Of a stretch of 18,909 nucleotides of DNA, positions 7,268 to 14,904 are shown in pieces. The position numbers and the translations under genes were made by a program. Source of the DNA: CBFDBT01 sp965603115. Lineage in GTDB: Bacteria > Pseudomonadota > Alphaproteobacteria > Sphingomonadales > Kordiimonadaceae. The notes below the pieces were generated by a model that ran no database searches, was not told the origin of the DNA, and saw only the letters and a program-made list of their open reading frames with translations. Every line of letters begins with the position of its first letter. Positions within the stretch are counted from its first letter, which is position 1. The stretch spans positions 1 through 18,909 of the forward strand of contig CBFDBT010000031.1 of assembly GCA_965603115.1 (NCBI GenBank), in the 5' to 3' direction.

Positions 7268-7296
7268 TTGAAGAGTGTTTGTAGATAAAATATTAT
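7268..7296 (+). promoter_or_regulatory. Possible housekeeping promoter of ggt
   Basis: TTGAAG (7268-7273) and TATTAT (7291-7296) are separated by exactly 17 bases, close to the TTGACA-17-TATAAT pattern. The leader would be very short, since ggt starts at 7311, which lowers confidence. No clear terminator for the preceding lepA/oxygenase transcript was found in 7216-7267. Confidence 0.35.
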
Positions 7297-7310
7297 AAAA
7301 CGGGGTGGTT

Positions 7311-9053
7311 ATGCATAGATTTGTAAAGAGTGTTTATTTTGCTTTGAGTTTAGTGTTCATTAGCTCTTTTAGTTATGCGCAAGAGGCACCTGTTGTTTCT
7401 TATCGTGCAACGAGCCAGCCGACGATTGGCCTCAATGGCATGGTGGTTTCACAGGAATATTATGCCAGTGAAGCGGGGCTTGAAATTCTCAAAAAAGGCG
7501 GTAATGCAGTTGACGCTGCAGTTGCTACTGGTTTTGCCCTTGCGGTAACCCACCCGACAGCGGGTAACATCGGTGGCGGCGGCTTCATGATGGTTTACAT
7601 GAAGGAAGCTGATAAAACTTTTGCCTTTGATTATCGCGAGATGGCGCCAGCCCTCTCTCACAGGGATATGTTCCTCGACGCGAAGGGCGATGTTGATAAC
7701 GACAAGGCCCGTATGTCGCTCAATGCGTCCGGTGTGCCTGGCTCGGTCGCCGGCATGCTCCACGTTCATAGTAAATATGGCAAGCTTTCTCGCGCAGACG
7801 TTTTAGCCCCCGCCATCCGTCTGGCCGAAGAAGGCTTTAAGGTTTCATGGACGCTGCATGCCAGTTTAAACCGCGCCAAGAAAAAACTCGGTACAAGCAC
7901 AGCCTCAATGAGCTACTTCTATAAAGAGGGTGGCAAGCTTTACCAACCGGGTGAAGTGATACGACAAAGCGATCTGGCTCATACACTCAAACTTATTTCA
8001 GCCAAGGGTGCATTAGGTTTTTATGAAGGCGAGACGGCGGACAAGATTGTCGCTGAAATGAAAGCTGGCGCGGGCATCATGAGTCACGCTGATCTGAAGA
8101 ATTATAAAGTTGTCGAGCGCGAAGCGGTGAGCGGGACATTCCGCGGTCACAAGGTGGTTTCCATGCCGCCGCCATCATCGGGTGGCGTGCATATGGTGCA
8201 AATGCTCAATGTGCTTGAAGGCTATGATCTGAGAGCCATGGGTCATAATAGTGCAGCTTACGTACATCGGCTAAATGAAGCCATGCGCTATGCTTATGCG
8301 GATCGTTCCAAGCATCTGGGCGACCCTGATTTTTATAATGTGCCGACAAAGACACTCACCGATAAAGCATATGCTGAGAGCATTCGGGCAAAAATTAAGA
8401 CCGATAAAGCGACCCGTTCTTCGGAAGTGGCACCGGCAAAAGACCTACCCTATGAAAGCAATGAAACAACGCACTATTCGGTCGCGGACAGATTTGGCAA
8501 TGTAGTTTCTACCACCACCACACTGAATAACGGCTACGGTAACGGCAAGGCCGTAACGGGCGCTGGTTTTCTGCTAAACAATGAAATGGATGACTTCTCA
8601 TCCAAGCCCGGCACGCCAAACTCATACGGCCTTGTCGGCGATGAGGCAAACGCTATTGAAGCGGGAAAACGGCCCTTGTCTTCGATGACACCAACCATTG
8701 TTTTTAAAGATGGAAAGCCCTTCATCGCAACAGGCACACCGGGGGGCAGTACCATCATTACCAATACCATGCAGCAGGTTCTGAATATGACCGAGTTTGG
8801 CATGAATGCCATGCAGGCCAACGCAGCGCCGCGTTTGCATCACCAGTGGTTGCCGGACATGCTTTTCCTTGAGCCCGGCTTTTCAGCCGATACAATAGCC
8901 TTACTTGAGGCCATGGGTCACAACGTAGCCAGAAGAAACGGCAAAATTCGCACCCGAATTATCGGCAGCGTACAAACTATAATGATTAAAGATGGTGTGC
9001 TCCAAGGCGCAGCAGACCCACGATCTGGCGCGGCACACGCCGCATCTTATTAA
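7311..9053 (+). CDS. ggt: Periplasmic gamma-glutamyltransferase (gamma-glutamyltranspeptidase)
   Basis: The 580-aa precursor starts at ATG 7311 with GGGG 5 bases upstream; a GTG two codons earlier has no such site. A signal peptide (MHRFVKSVYFALSLVFISSF then SYAQEA) directs it to the periplasm. The enzyme cleaves itself into two subunits: the new N terminus is T386 in NETTHYSVAD (codon at 8466), the catalytic nucleophile. Other hallmarks are GGNAVDAAVATGFALAVTHP near the N terminus, the lid loop SKPGTPNSYGLVG, the substrate loop KRPLSSMTPTIV, and GTPGGSTIITNT for the oxyanion hole. It hydrolyses glutathione and other gamma-glutamyl compounds or transfers the gamma-glutamyl group. The DUF885 gene starts 25 bp on, and gshB follows, which suggests a glutathione-centred transcript. 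Confidence 0.95.
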   Translation: MHRFVKSVYFALSLVFISSFSYAQEAPVVSYRATSQPTIGLNGMVVSQEYYASEAGLEILKKGGNAVDAAVATGFALAVTHPTAGNIGGGGFMMVYMKEADKTFAFDYREMAPALSHRDMFLDAKGDVDNDKARMSLNASGVPGSVAGMLHVHSKYGKLSRADVLAPAIRLAEEGFKVSWTLHASLNRAKKKLGTSTASMSYFYKEGGKLYQPGEVIRQSDLAHTLKLISAKGALGFYEGETADKIVAEMKAGAGIMSHADLKNYKVVEREAVSGTFRGHKVVSMPPPSSGGVHMVQMLNVLEGYDLRAMGHNSAAYVHRLNEAMRYAYADRSKHLGDPDFYNVPTKTLTDKAYAESIRAKIKTDKATRSSEVAPAKDLPYESNETTHYSVADRFGNVVSTTTTLNNGYGNGKAVTGAGFLLNNEMDDFSSKPGTPNSYGLVGDEANAIEAGKRPLSSMTPTIVFKDGKPFIATGTPGGSTIITNTMQQVLNMTEFGMNAMQANAAPRLHHQWLPDMLFLEPGFSADTIALLEAMGHNVARRNGKIRTRIIGSVQTIMIKDGVLQGAADPRSGAAHAASY

Positions 9054-9078
9054 ATATATATTGAAAGAGGTTTATGTT

Positions 9079-10914
9079 ATGAAAAAATTATCTCTAGTAT
9101 CACTTGCCGTTATAGCAACGCTTACGGCCTGTAGTCCGGACACTGGCAAAACAGAGAGCAAAGAGAAATCTGCTGTCAGCGCCGATCAAAGTCAACATGA
9201 GAAAATTCAGGCATTTTTTGCAGATGCGATGAAAGAGCGTTTAGCCCTAAGCCCACAATATTCAGAGTATCTGGGGGATAATTCTCGCAATGATGAATGG
9301 GATGATAACTCTGATAGTGCTAGAGATGCGTATATAGCACTCTCTAAATCTCAATTAGAAAAACTTAAAGCCTTTGATGTCTCGGCACTGAATGAAGCTG
9401 ACCAACTTAGCTACCGGCTCTTTGAGCTTGGCACACAACGCACTATCGATAGTGATGCATACCGTCGCTATTCCTACCCGATTAACCAGATGGGTGGCAC
9501 GCATACCTCAATTGTAACCCATCTCGCCAATGTTCACAGGTTTGCATCCCAAGCAGATGCTAAGGCTTATATTACACGCTTAAATGGTGTCGATCAGGTG
9601 ATGGCTGATGTCATTACAACAATGCAGGCTAATGAAAAGGCGGGTGTTCTGCCGCCTAAATTTGTTTACCCTAGCGTACTTGAAGCAACCAGAAACGTAA
9701 TATCTGGTGTGCCTTTTGACGGTAGCGGTAAGGATAGCGCGCTGCTGGCCACTTTTTCAAAAAAACTGGCTAAACTCGAGCTGGCTGAGGATGTGACAGC
9801 AGCAATGTTAGCCGAGGCAAAAGCTGCACTATTACAAACGGTTAAGCCAGCATATGAGAGCCTGATTGCGGAACTTGAGCGCCAGAGCACTGTGGCTACC
9901 ACCGATGACGGCGTATGGAAATTCCCAAATGGTGATGCTTTTTACCAAGCGCGCTTGAAAGACTATACGACGACAGACCTGACAGCGGATGAAATTCATA
10001 ACATCGGCCTAGAAAATGTTAAGCGCATTCACACAGCGATGCATGAGATTATGAAGACCGTGGGTTTTAAAGGCAGCTTGCAAGATTTCTTTGAATTCAC
10101 CCGCACCGATGCACAGTTTTACAAGCCAGACACAGAGCAGGGCCGAGCAGAATATATAGCTCTAGCGACGAGTATGATTGACATTATGCGAGAAAAGGCT
10201 CCTGAGTATTTTGACCTGATGCCAAAAGCGCCTATGGAAGTTCGTGCCGTTGAAAAATTTAGAGAAAATTCTGCAGGAAAAGCTTTTTATAGCAGATCCG
10301 CTCCAGATGGTTCTCGCCCGGGGTATTTCTACGCAAATCTTGGTAACATGAAGGATATGCCACTTTACCAGCTAGAAGCGCTAGCATATCATGAAGGCAT
10401 ACCGGGGCATCACTTTCAGATTGCTATTTCCCAAGAACTTGAAGGCGTTCCTCTATTTCAGCGCGTGGGTCGGTTCACAGCTTACAGCGAAGGATGGGGG
10501 CTCTATACCGAAGAGCTTGGTAAAGATATGGGCTTTTATACAGACCCCTATTCAGACTTTGGTCGCTTGGCTATGGAGCTATGGCGTGCTTGTCGCTTGG
10601 TCGTAGATACAGGAATTCACTCAAAAAAATGGACTCGTGAAGAGGCTATTAAATATTTGCTTGATAATACGCCTAATCCAAAAGGTGATTCTATAAATGC
10701 GATTGAGCGCTATATTGTGATGCCGGGCCAAGCGACGGCCTATATGATTGGCAAGTTAAAGATTATGGAATTGCGCCAACTTTCTATGGATGAACTTGGC
10801 GAAAAGTTCAGCTATGGTGGGTTCCACAATATTATTCTTCAAAATGGTGCAGTACCGCTAAGCATAATGGAAGAGAATGTACGGAATTGGATTGATCAAA
10901 CCAAGGTTAAGTAA
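9079..10914 (+). CDS. DUF885-family lipoprotein, putative zinc peptidase
   Basis: The reading frame is open from 8992, inside ggt, but ATG 9079 is preferred: AAAGAGG lies just upstream and the N terminus then becomes a lipoprotein signal, MKKLSLVSLAVIATLTAC, with C18 as lipidated residue. The mature protein of about 590 residues matches DUF885. Family-defining motifs are YHEGIPGHHF (H438, E439, H444, H445) and SEGWGLYTEEL (E471), a layout like the H-E-x-x-x/H plus distant Glu of zinc metallopeptidases. The C-terminal part (PGQATAYMIGKLKIMELR) is also typical. DUF885 proteins are usually annotated as putative peptidases; the substrate is unknown. It sits in the periplasm on the membrane, 25 bp behind ggt and 39 bp before gshB, so a role in handling peptides released from glutathione breakdown is possible but only inferred. 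Confidence 0.85.
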   Translation: MKKLSLVSLAVIATLTACSPDTGKTESKEKSAVSADQSQHEKIQAFFADAMKERLALSPQYSEYLGDNSRNDEWDDNSDSARDAYIALSKSQLEKLKAFDVSALNEADQLSYRLFELGTQRTIDSDAYRRYSYPINQMGGTHTSIVTHLANVHRFASQADAKAYITRLNGVDQVMADVITTMQANEKAGVLPPKFVYPSVLEATRNVISGVPFDGSGKDSALLATFSKKLAKLELAEDVTAAMLAEAKAALLQTVKPAYESLIAELERQSTVATTDDGVWKFPNGDAFYQARLKDYTTTDLTADEIHNIGLENVKRIHTAMHEIMKTVGFKGSLQDFFEFTRTDAQFYKPDTEQGRAEYIALATSMIDIMREKAPEYFDLMPKAPMEVRAVEKFRENSAGKAFYSRSAPDGSRPGYFYANLGNMKDMPLYQLEALAYHEGIPGHHFQIAISQELEGVPLFQRVGRFTAYSEGWGLYTEELGKDMGFYTDPYSDFGRLAMELWRACRLVVDTGIHSKKWTREEAIKYLLDNTPNPKGDSINAIERYIVMPGQATAYMIGKLKIMELRQLSMDELGEKFSYGGFHNIILQNGAVPLSIMEENVRNWIDQTKVK

Positions 10915-10953
10915 GTACAATGGTGGTGCAGCCCATAAGATAGAGAGCATGTT

Positions 10954-11907
10954 ATGACACAAAAGCCACTAAATGTTGCCATGCAGATGGATGATATCGC
11001 CGCGATTAACCTTGGCGGCGATAGCAGTTTTGTATTGGGTCTTGAGGCTCAAAAGCGTGGGTATCAGCTTTATCATTACTTGCCAGAAGACCTTACTTAT
11101 AACCACGGTAAGGTGATGGCGAGGGCTCATAAAATGGAACTGCGCCGTGAAGAGGGTAATCATTATACATTTGGGCCGGAAATAACTATAGACCTCGCTG
11201 AGGATGTTGATGTGGTTTTGATGCGCCAAGATCCGCCCTTTGACATGGCTTACATTACAGCGACGCATCTACTCGAGCTTGTGCACCCAAAAACCTTGGT
11301 GGTTAATGATCCAATAGAGGTGCGCAATGCACCGGAAAAGCTCTTTGTCACCAAGTTTGTTGACTTGATGCCACCAACCATGATCACGCGGCGTCTCGAC
11401 GAAATTCAAGCCTTTCGCGCTGAACACGGTGAAATTATTGTAAAACCACTTTATGGCATGGGTGGGGACGGTGTTTTTTATCTCAAACAAGGCGATAGTA
11501 ACCTTGGTTCTTTGCATGAAATGTTTATGGCAGGGAGCCGTGAGCCGGTAATGGTACAAAAATTTCTGCCCGAAGTGCGTGGTGGCGACAAGCGCATCAT
11601 TTTGGTGGATGGTGAGGCGGTTGGTGCGATTAACCGTGTTCCGATGGAGGGCGAAGTGCGCTCAAACCTGGTCGCGGGTGGTCGCGCTGAAGACACTGTT
11701 CTCACCGAGCGCGAGCGCTATATATGCGACCGTCTTCGCGATGACCTTAAATCACGTGGATTAATTTTTGTGGGTATTGATGTTATCGGCGATTGGCTGA
11801 CCGAAATTAACGTCACTTCGCCAACCGGATTGCAAGCCATAAACAGGTTTCAAAATATTGAGCTTGAGGCGACCATTTGGGATGCTATTGAGCGTAAATT
11901 GGTCTGA
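10954..11907 (+). CDS. gshB: Glutathione synthetase
   Basis: The 317-aa cytoplasmic ATP-grasp enzyme joins gamma-glutamylcysteine and glycine, the second step of glutathione synthesis. The N-terminal domain begins NVAMQMDDIAAINLGGDSSF, close to the bacterial GshB pattern 'MDPI..IN...DSTF'. RQDPPFDMAYITATHLLE (91-108), VVNDPIEVRNAPEKL (116-130), the glycine-rich ATP loop IIVKPLYGMGGDGVF (161-175, K164), and EINVTSPTGLQ (284-294) are all hallmark segments. Length is normal. The start is ATG 10954, with AGAGAG at 10942-10947; the ATG at 10949 stops after two codons. It follows the DUF885 gene on the same strand and converges with the Hpt gene 17 bp beyond its stop, where no clear terminator hairpin is visible. 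Confidence 0.95.
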   Translation: MTQKPLNVAMQMDDIAAINLGGDSSFVLGLEAQKRGYQLYHYLPEDLTYNHGKVMARAHKMELRREEGNHYTFGPEITIDLAEDVDVVLMRQDPPFDMAYITATHLLELVHPKTLVVNDPIEVRNAPEKLFVTKFVDLMPPTMITRRLDEIQAFRAEHGEIIVKPLYGMGGDGVFYLKQGDSNLGSLHEMFMAGSREPVMVQKFLPEVRGGDKRIILVDGEAVGAINRVPMEGEVRSNLVAGGRAEDTVLTERERYICDRLRDDLKSRGLIFVGIDVIGDWLTEINVTSPTGLQAINRFQNIELEATIWDAIERKLV

Positions 11908-11924
11908 TAAAAGTCTTTTAAATA

Positions 11925-12266
11925 TTAAGAGTGGTTTTTTTGAAGGGCTTCTACAGCACGGTTTCCGCTCGTTTGTATTGCTTCAAAGAATTCGTGGTAG
12001 TTAGCTTTTTCACGATGTTTTGCCGCTTGCTCTAATTGGGAGCAGGCCTCGCCGAGTTCGATAGCGCCAAATGTGCGGGCAAGAGATTTTAGCGTGTGAC
12101 TGTCCAACTCAAGAAGGTCGTGGTTTGTGGTGTTTAAATTGCTCTTAAGGCTTTTAATCTTGCTATTATACTCTTTCAAAAAAGCATCGAGTAACATCTT
12201 GAAATCATCAAGGCCAATATCGGCAACCAAGCGGTCTATTTCATTTTCATCAATCATCGCCATCAT
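11925..12266 (-). CDS. Hpt-domain phosphotransfer protein (orphan)
   Basis: The 113-aa protein is a single histidine phosphotransfer (Hpt) domain. The family signature is in SHTLKSLARTFGAIEL, where H57 is the phosphorylatable histidine, followed by LGEACSQLEQAAK on the next helix. The rest is helical, as expected for a four-helix bundle. Hpt proteins pass phosphate between receiver domains in phosphorelays in the cytoplasm. No histidine kinase or response regulator gene is in the window, so the partners must be elsewhere. GAGGA (12273-12277, minus strand) lies 6 bases before ATG 12266; a second ATG at 12263 is possible. It is 9 bp behind the DUF3253 gene, with the ribosome binding site in the gap and the stop codon region, so the two genes form an operon. 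Confidence 0.8.
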   Translation of the reverse strand: MMAMIDENEIDRLVADIGLDDFKMLLDAFLKEYNSKIKSLKSNLNTTNHDLLELDSHTLKSLARTFGAIELGEACSQLEQAAKHREKANYHEFFEAIQTSGNRAVEALQKNHS

Positions 12267-12275
12267 CCAAATTCC

Positions 12276-12551
12276 TCAAGGGCTTTCTTGCGTTTGATCT
12301 TCAGGTTTGGCAAATCGATAAACGCCCTTCAGGCCCTCAGGGTCGACAATTTTCTTTTTACGTATAAAAACCAGATCACCACTTTTGTGTAATTGGGTGG
12401 CAACACTACGAATTCTCGGTAGAATTTTTTGCCATGGGTCTGTTTTATCCATCAGGCTGAGAGCGACCTCACGGGGTGCAACTGAGTGAGCCTCTGTTAT
12501 GGCCTTCATCAGGGCCTTGCTAATCTCATTATCACTAATGTTTGCCGTCAT
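12276..12551 (-). CDS. DUF3253 small protein (winged-helix-like)
   Basis: The 91-aa protein matches the DUF3253 pattern: a segment like 'SVAPREVALSL' (23-33), then 'DPWQKILPRIRSVATQLHKS' (38-57), a basic strand 'GDLVFIRKKKIVDPEGLKGV' (58-77) and 'YRFAKP' (78-83). The order of helices followed by a two-strand basic wing looks like a winged helix, suggesting DNA or nucleic-acid binding, but no function has been established for the family as far as I know. The ATG at 12551 has GGTAAAG a few bases upstream. It leads a two-gene leftward unit with the Hpt gene and diverges from the FKBP lipoprotein gene. Confidence 0.75.
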   Translation of the reverse strand: MTANISDNEISKALMKAITEAHSVAPREVALSLMDKTDPWQKILPRIRSVATQLHKSGDLVFIRKKKIVDPEGLKGVYRFAKPEDQTQESP

Positions 12552-12615
12552 AAATCTTTACCTAAAATAATCCTTCCCCCTATGGCCCAAAATCGTTATG
12601 GTCTCGCGCAGAATG

Positions 12616-12628
12616 GCAGAATATCTGC
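12616..12628. promoter_or_regulatory. Small palindrome between DUF3253 and FKBP genes
   Basis: GCAGA (12616-12620) and TCTGC (12624-12628) flank ATA as perfect arms. It lies 37 bp before the FKBP start and 65 bp before the DUF3253 start. It could be an operator for either gene, but no known motif is matched. Confidence 0.25.
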
Positions 12629-12664
12629 TAACACTCAACATTTATGAGTTGGAAAAATTTTATT

Positions 12665-13624
12665 ATGAAACGATTTGATATCAAGCTGATGCTCATTGCG
12701 ACGTTAGCCCTGCTACCTGTAGCTTGTGACAAGGCTGCGGATAAAAAAGATACTGACATTATAGAGCAAACCACTGCTGACGTTAGTAAAACCAAAGAGG
12801 AGTTGGCCAAAGTGTCACAAGATTATTTAGATGAAAATGCGAAAAAAGAAGGTGTTATTGTAACCGAGAGCGGCCTGCAATATGAAATTATAACCGAAGG
12901 TACAGGGACTATCCCAACTGCTGAGGATTATGCCGAAGTGCATTATGCCGGTAGTTTGCTTGATGGAACCGAATTTGACAGTAGTTATAAGCGCGGTGAG
13001 CCTGCTGTATTTCCTGTTGGTGGCTTGATTCCTGGTTGGGTTGAAGCTCTCCAGTTGATGCCAACTGGTTCTAAGTGGCGCTTAACCATTCCGTCTGATA
13101 TTGCTTACGGCGATCGTGAAGCGGGTCCAATTCCAGCCAATTCAGTACTGATTTTTGAAATGGAATTGCTTTCTATTAAATCGGCTGAAGAAGCAGAAGC
13201 GCAGCAACGCGCGCAAGCAGAAAAATGGATTGCTGAGTTTACAGCACAGCAAGTTGCTTTTTTGGAAGAAAACGCTAAAGCTGATGGGGTCGTAACAACT
13301 GAATCTGGCTTGCAGTATAAGGTTATTGATGAAGGCACTGGAGCAAAACCTGCCGGCCCATCAACAGAGGTAACTGTGCATTATGCTGGTCAACTTATTG
13401 ATGGCAATGAGTTCGACAGCAGTTATAAACGCGGGGAACCGGCTACCTTTGCTCTTAATCAGGTTATTCCGGGCTGGACTGAAGGCCTGCAATTGATGAG
13501 TGAAGGTGCCAAATTCACATTTTTCATTCCAGGCGACCTGGGTTATGGCCCGAATGGCAGTCGCACTATTCCGCCCAATGCAACATTGGTGTTTGAGGTT
13601 GAATTGATAAGCCTTGAAGATTAA
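12665..13624 (+). CDS. Lipoprotein with two tandem FKBP-type peptidyl-prolyl isomerase domains
   Basis: ATG 12665 is chosen over the in-frame ATG 12644 because the protein then opens with a lipoprotein signal, MKRFDIKLMLIATLALLPVAC (C21 lipidated; the -3 position is Pro rather than the usual Leu). The 319-aa product contains two FKBP domains, about residues 69-171 and 212-317. Both begin ESGLQY and share VHYAG, EFDSSYKRGEPA and IPGW, then AYGD or GYGP loops and IPxNxxLxFExELxS. The repeat also includes the preceding helix (YLDENAKKEGV and FLEENAKADGV), as in FklB/FkpA-type proteins. These enzymes speed cis-trans isomerisation of prolyl bonds and act as periplasmic folding helpers. Most relatives have one FKBP domain, so an internal duplication is evident. 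A strong terminator follows. Confidence 0.9.
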   Translation: MKRFDIKLMLIATLALLPVACDKAADKKDTDIIEQTTADVSKTKEELAKVSQDYLDENAKKEGVIVTESGLQYEIITEGTGTIPTAEDYAEVHYAGSLLDGTEFDSSYKRGEPAVFPVGGLIPGWVEALQLMPTGSKWRLTIPSDIAYGDREAGPIPANSVLIFEMELLSIKSAEEAEAQQRAQAEKWIAEFTAQQVAFLEENAKADGVVTTESGLQYKVIDEGTGAKPAGPSTEVTVHYAGQLIDGNEFDSSYKRGEPATFALNQVIPGWTEGLQLMSEGAKFTFFIPGDLGYGPNGSRTIPPNATLVFEVELISLED

Positions 13625-13661
13625 TATCTGCTGCAAGGCTGATTAAGAGAGTTAATGAGGG

Positions 13662-13690
13662 GGGTGACATTTTTGTCGCCCTTTTCTTTT
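13662..13690 (+). terminator. Rho-independent terminator after FKBP gene
   Basis: GGGTGACA (13662-13669) pairs with TGTCGCCC (13674-13681), with one T:G wobble, around a TTTT loop. A T-rich tract follows (13682-13690). It lies 37 bp after the FKBP stop codon. Confidence 0.9.
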
Positions 13691-13730
13691 TGCTCACTCC
13701 AAATGCTGGAATCGCTAGTAAAGAAAGCGC

Positions 13731-13745
13731 CGTTATAATATAACG
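13731..13745. promoter_or_regulatory. Zur-box-like palindrome over a -10 hexamer
   Basis: CGTTATA-A-TATAACG is a perfect palindrome with one central base. Its core GTTATAATATAAC matches what is known as the proteobacterial Zur operator core (GTTATAnTATAAC). It contains TATAAT (13734-13739), a perfect -10 hexamer, so a bound repressor would block RNA polymerase; no good -35 is visible. It ends 32 bp before the start of the ZIP-like gene. Confidence 0.6.
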
Positions 13746-13777
13746 TAATCGAATCAGTTTATCCTAGAGGTGTTTTG

Positions 13778-14827
13778 GTGCTGTCAGCGGTTATTATAAG
13801 CGTGTTAATTTTGTATATTGCGCCTTTGTTTGGCAAGCAATTGCAGAGGCATGTCGATTGGCGGCAGGCCATGGATGGCTTTGTGGTTATTGCGGTGCTT
13901 GGTATTATCGCTTTTAACATTATGCCAGCCGTGCTTGAATCGAAAATCTCCTATATACCCTTTATCTTTTTAGCGGGCCTTGCGCTGCCTAATGTTGCAG
14001 AGTTTTTGCTCAAAGGTCGTGAGGTCCCGACACACAGGCTGGCGCTTTATATTCCTGCTTTTGCTATGGCGCTGCATGCCTTGGGCGATGGGGCAGTGTT
14101 GCGCCTAATAGAAGGTGAAGAGCAAGCGCAGAGTGTTGCCATGAGCATGATTTTGCACAGGTTTGGTCTAGGAGCTGCCATATGGTGGATGATGATAAAT
14201 CAGGAAGGCAGGCGCGCGGGGCTGATTTTTGTTAGTATAATCGCAGTCGCAACACTTTTGGGTTATGGATCAACTAATTTGTTGCTTAATGTTATGGCGG
14301 CGCCTGAAATTGAGCTAGTGCAAGCTTTTGCTGCCGGGTCCTTATTACATATCATTCTCCACCCCTTGGATCATGAAGACTTAGAGCGAGGGCGTGGCCG
14401 CGGCCGTCATAAGTTTGGCTCTCTTATGGGCGCAATTTTGATTATTTCTATTTTTGTACTTCATATGATTGGCCACCCTCTTCCTGGAGAAGGTATGGCG
14501 GGGCTTCATGATAAAGAACACGCCGATGCCTTTGATCGCTTGATATCTTTTGGAGCTGCTATCTCGCCTTTGTTGCTAGCACTAACCTTCGTAGCCCATA
14601 TAGCACGGCGCTTGCGGTTTTTAGCGCCACTAAGTATCGTTTTGTGGCTTATACTTTTTGCCATCGTGCCGCTTAGTTATCTACCAGACCTAATTATTGG
14701 CCAGTATATGCTTAATATATATGGAGTAGTTTTGGTATTTTTCATAACTCGATTTGGAGGGCGCAGTACGATTGGCTATCTTTTACCAAAGTCTCTTTCT
14801 CACCATCATCATAATCATCATCATTGA
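13778..14827 (+). CDS. ZIP-like metal transporter homologue with His-rich C terminus
   Basis: The start is GTG 13778, 7 bases after TAGAGG; the TTG just before it has poorer spacing. The 349-aa protein is an integral membrane protein with about eight or more hydrophobic segments. Three stretches recall ZIP-family helices: MALHALGDGAVL (H100, D104; compare the TM4 'HNxxDG' motif), MILHRFGLGAAIWW (H127; TM5 position) and FAAGSLLHIILHPLDHED (about 185-201; TM6 'AG..LY....E.LPE'). The usual TM5 glutamate motif HE.P is not kept, so this is a divergent relative. A basic loop RGRGRGRH follows, then further helices, and the protein ends HHHHNHHH. A Zur-box-like site upstream fits a zinc role. Function is inferred; another kind of permease is possible. 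Confidence 0.6.
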   Translation: MLSAVIISVLILYIAPLFGKQLQRHVDWRQAMDGFVVIAVLGIIAFNIMPAVLESKISYIPFIFLAGLALPNVAEFLLKGREVPTHRLALYIPAFAMALHALGDGAVLRLIEGEEQAQSVAMSMILHRFGLGAAIWWMMINQEGRRAGLIFVSIIAVATLLGYGSTNLLLNVMAAPEIELVQAFAAGSLLHIILHPLDHEDLERGRGRGRHKFGSLMGAILIISIFVLHMIGHPLPGEGMAGLHDKEHADAFDRLISFGAAISPLLLALTFVAHIARRLRFLAPLSIVLWLILFAIVPLSYLPDLIIGQYMLNIYGVVLVFFITRFGGRSTIGYLLPKSLSHHHHNHHH

Positions 14828-14904
14828 TCGGTAAATGCGCTTTGCTCTACAGCCGAACTAGTATAAATTGATGAAACATTTTTGTTAAAACATGGGTAAA
14901 CTCT

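Noticed and set aside
8992..9078. Upstream extension of the DUF885 frame into ggt
   Set aside because: The extension overlaps ggt coding sequence and would hide the lipoprotein signal that begins at ATG 9079.
11908..11945. Terminator between convergent gshB and Hpt genes (TAAAAGTCTTTTA then a T run)
   Set aside because: The palindrome has only one central base, so it cannot fold as a hairpin without losing most pairs, and the T run lies inside the Hpt coding region.
14797..14827. HHHHNHHH C terminus taken as a vector His-tag artefact
   Set aside because: It includes an Asn, uses mixed CAC/CAT codons, runs naturally from the coding sequence and is followed by ordinary intergenic DNA.
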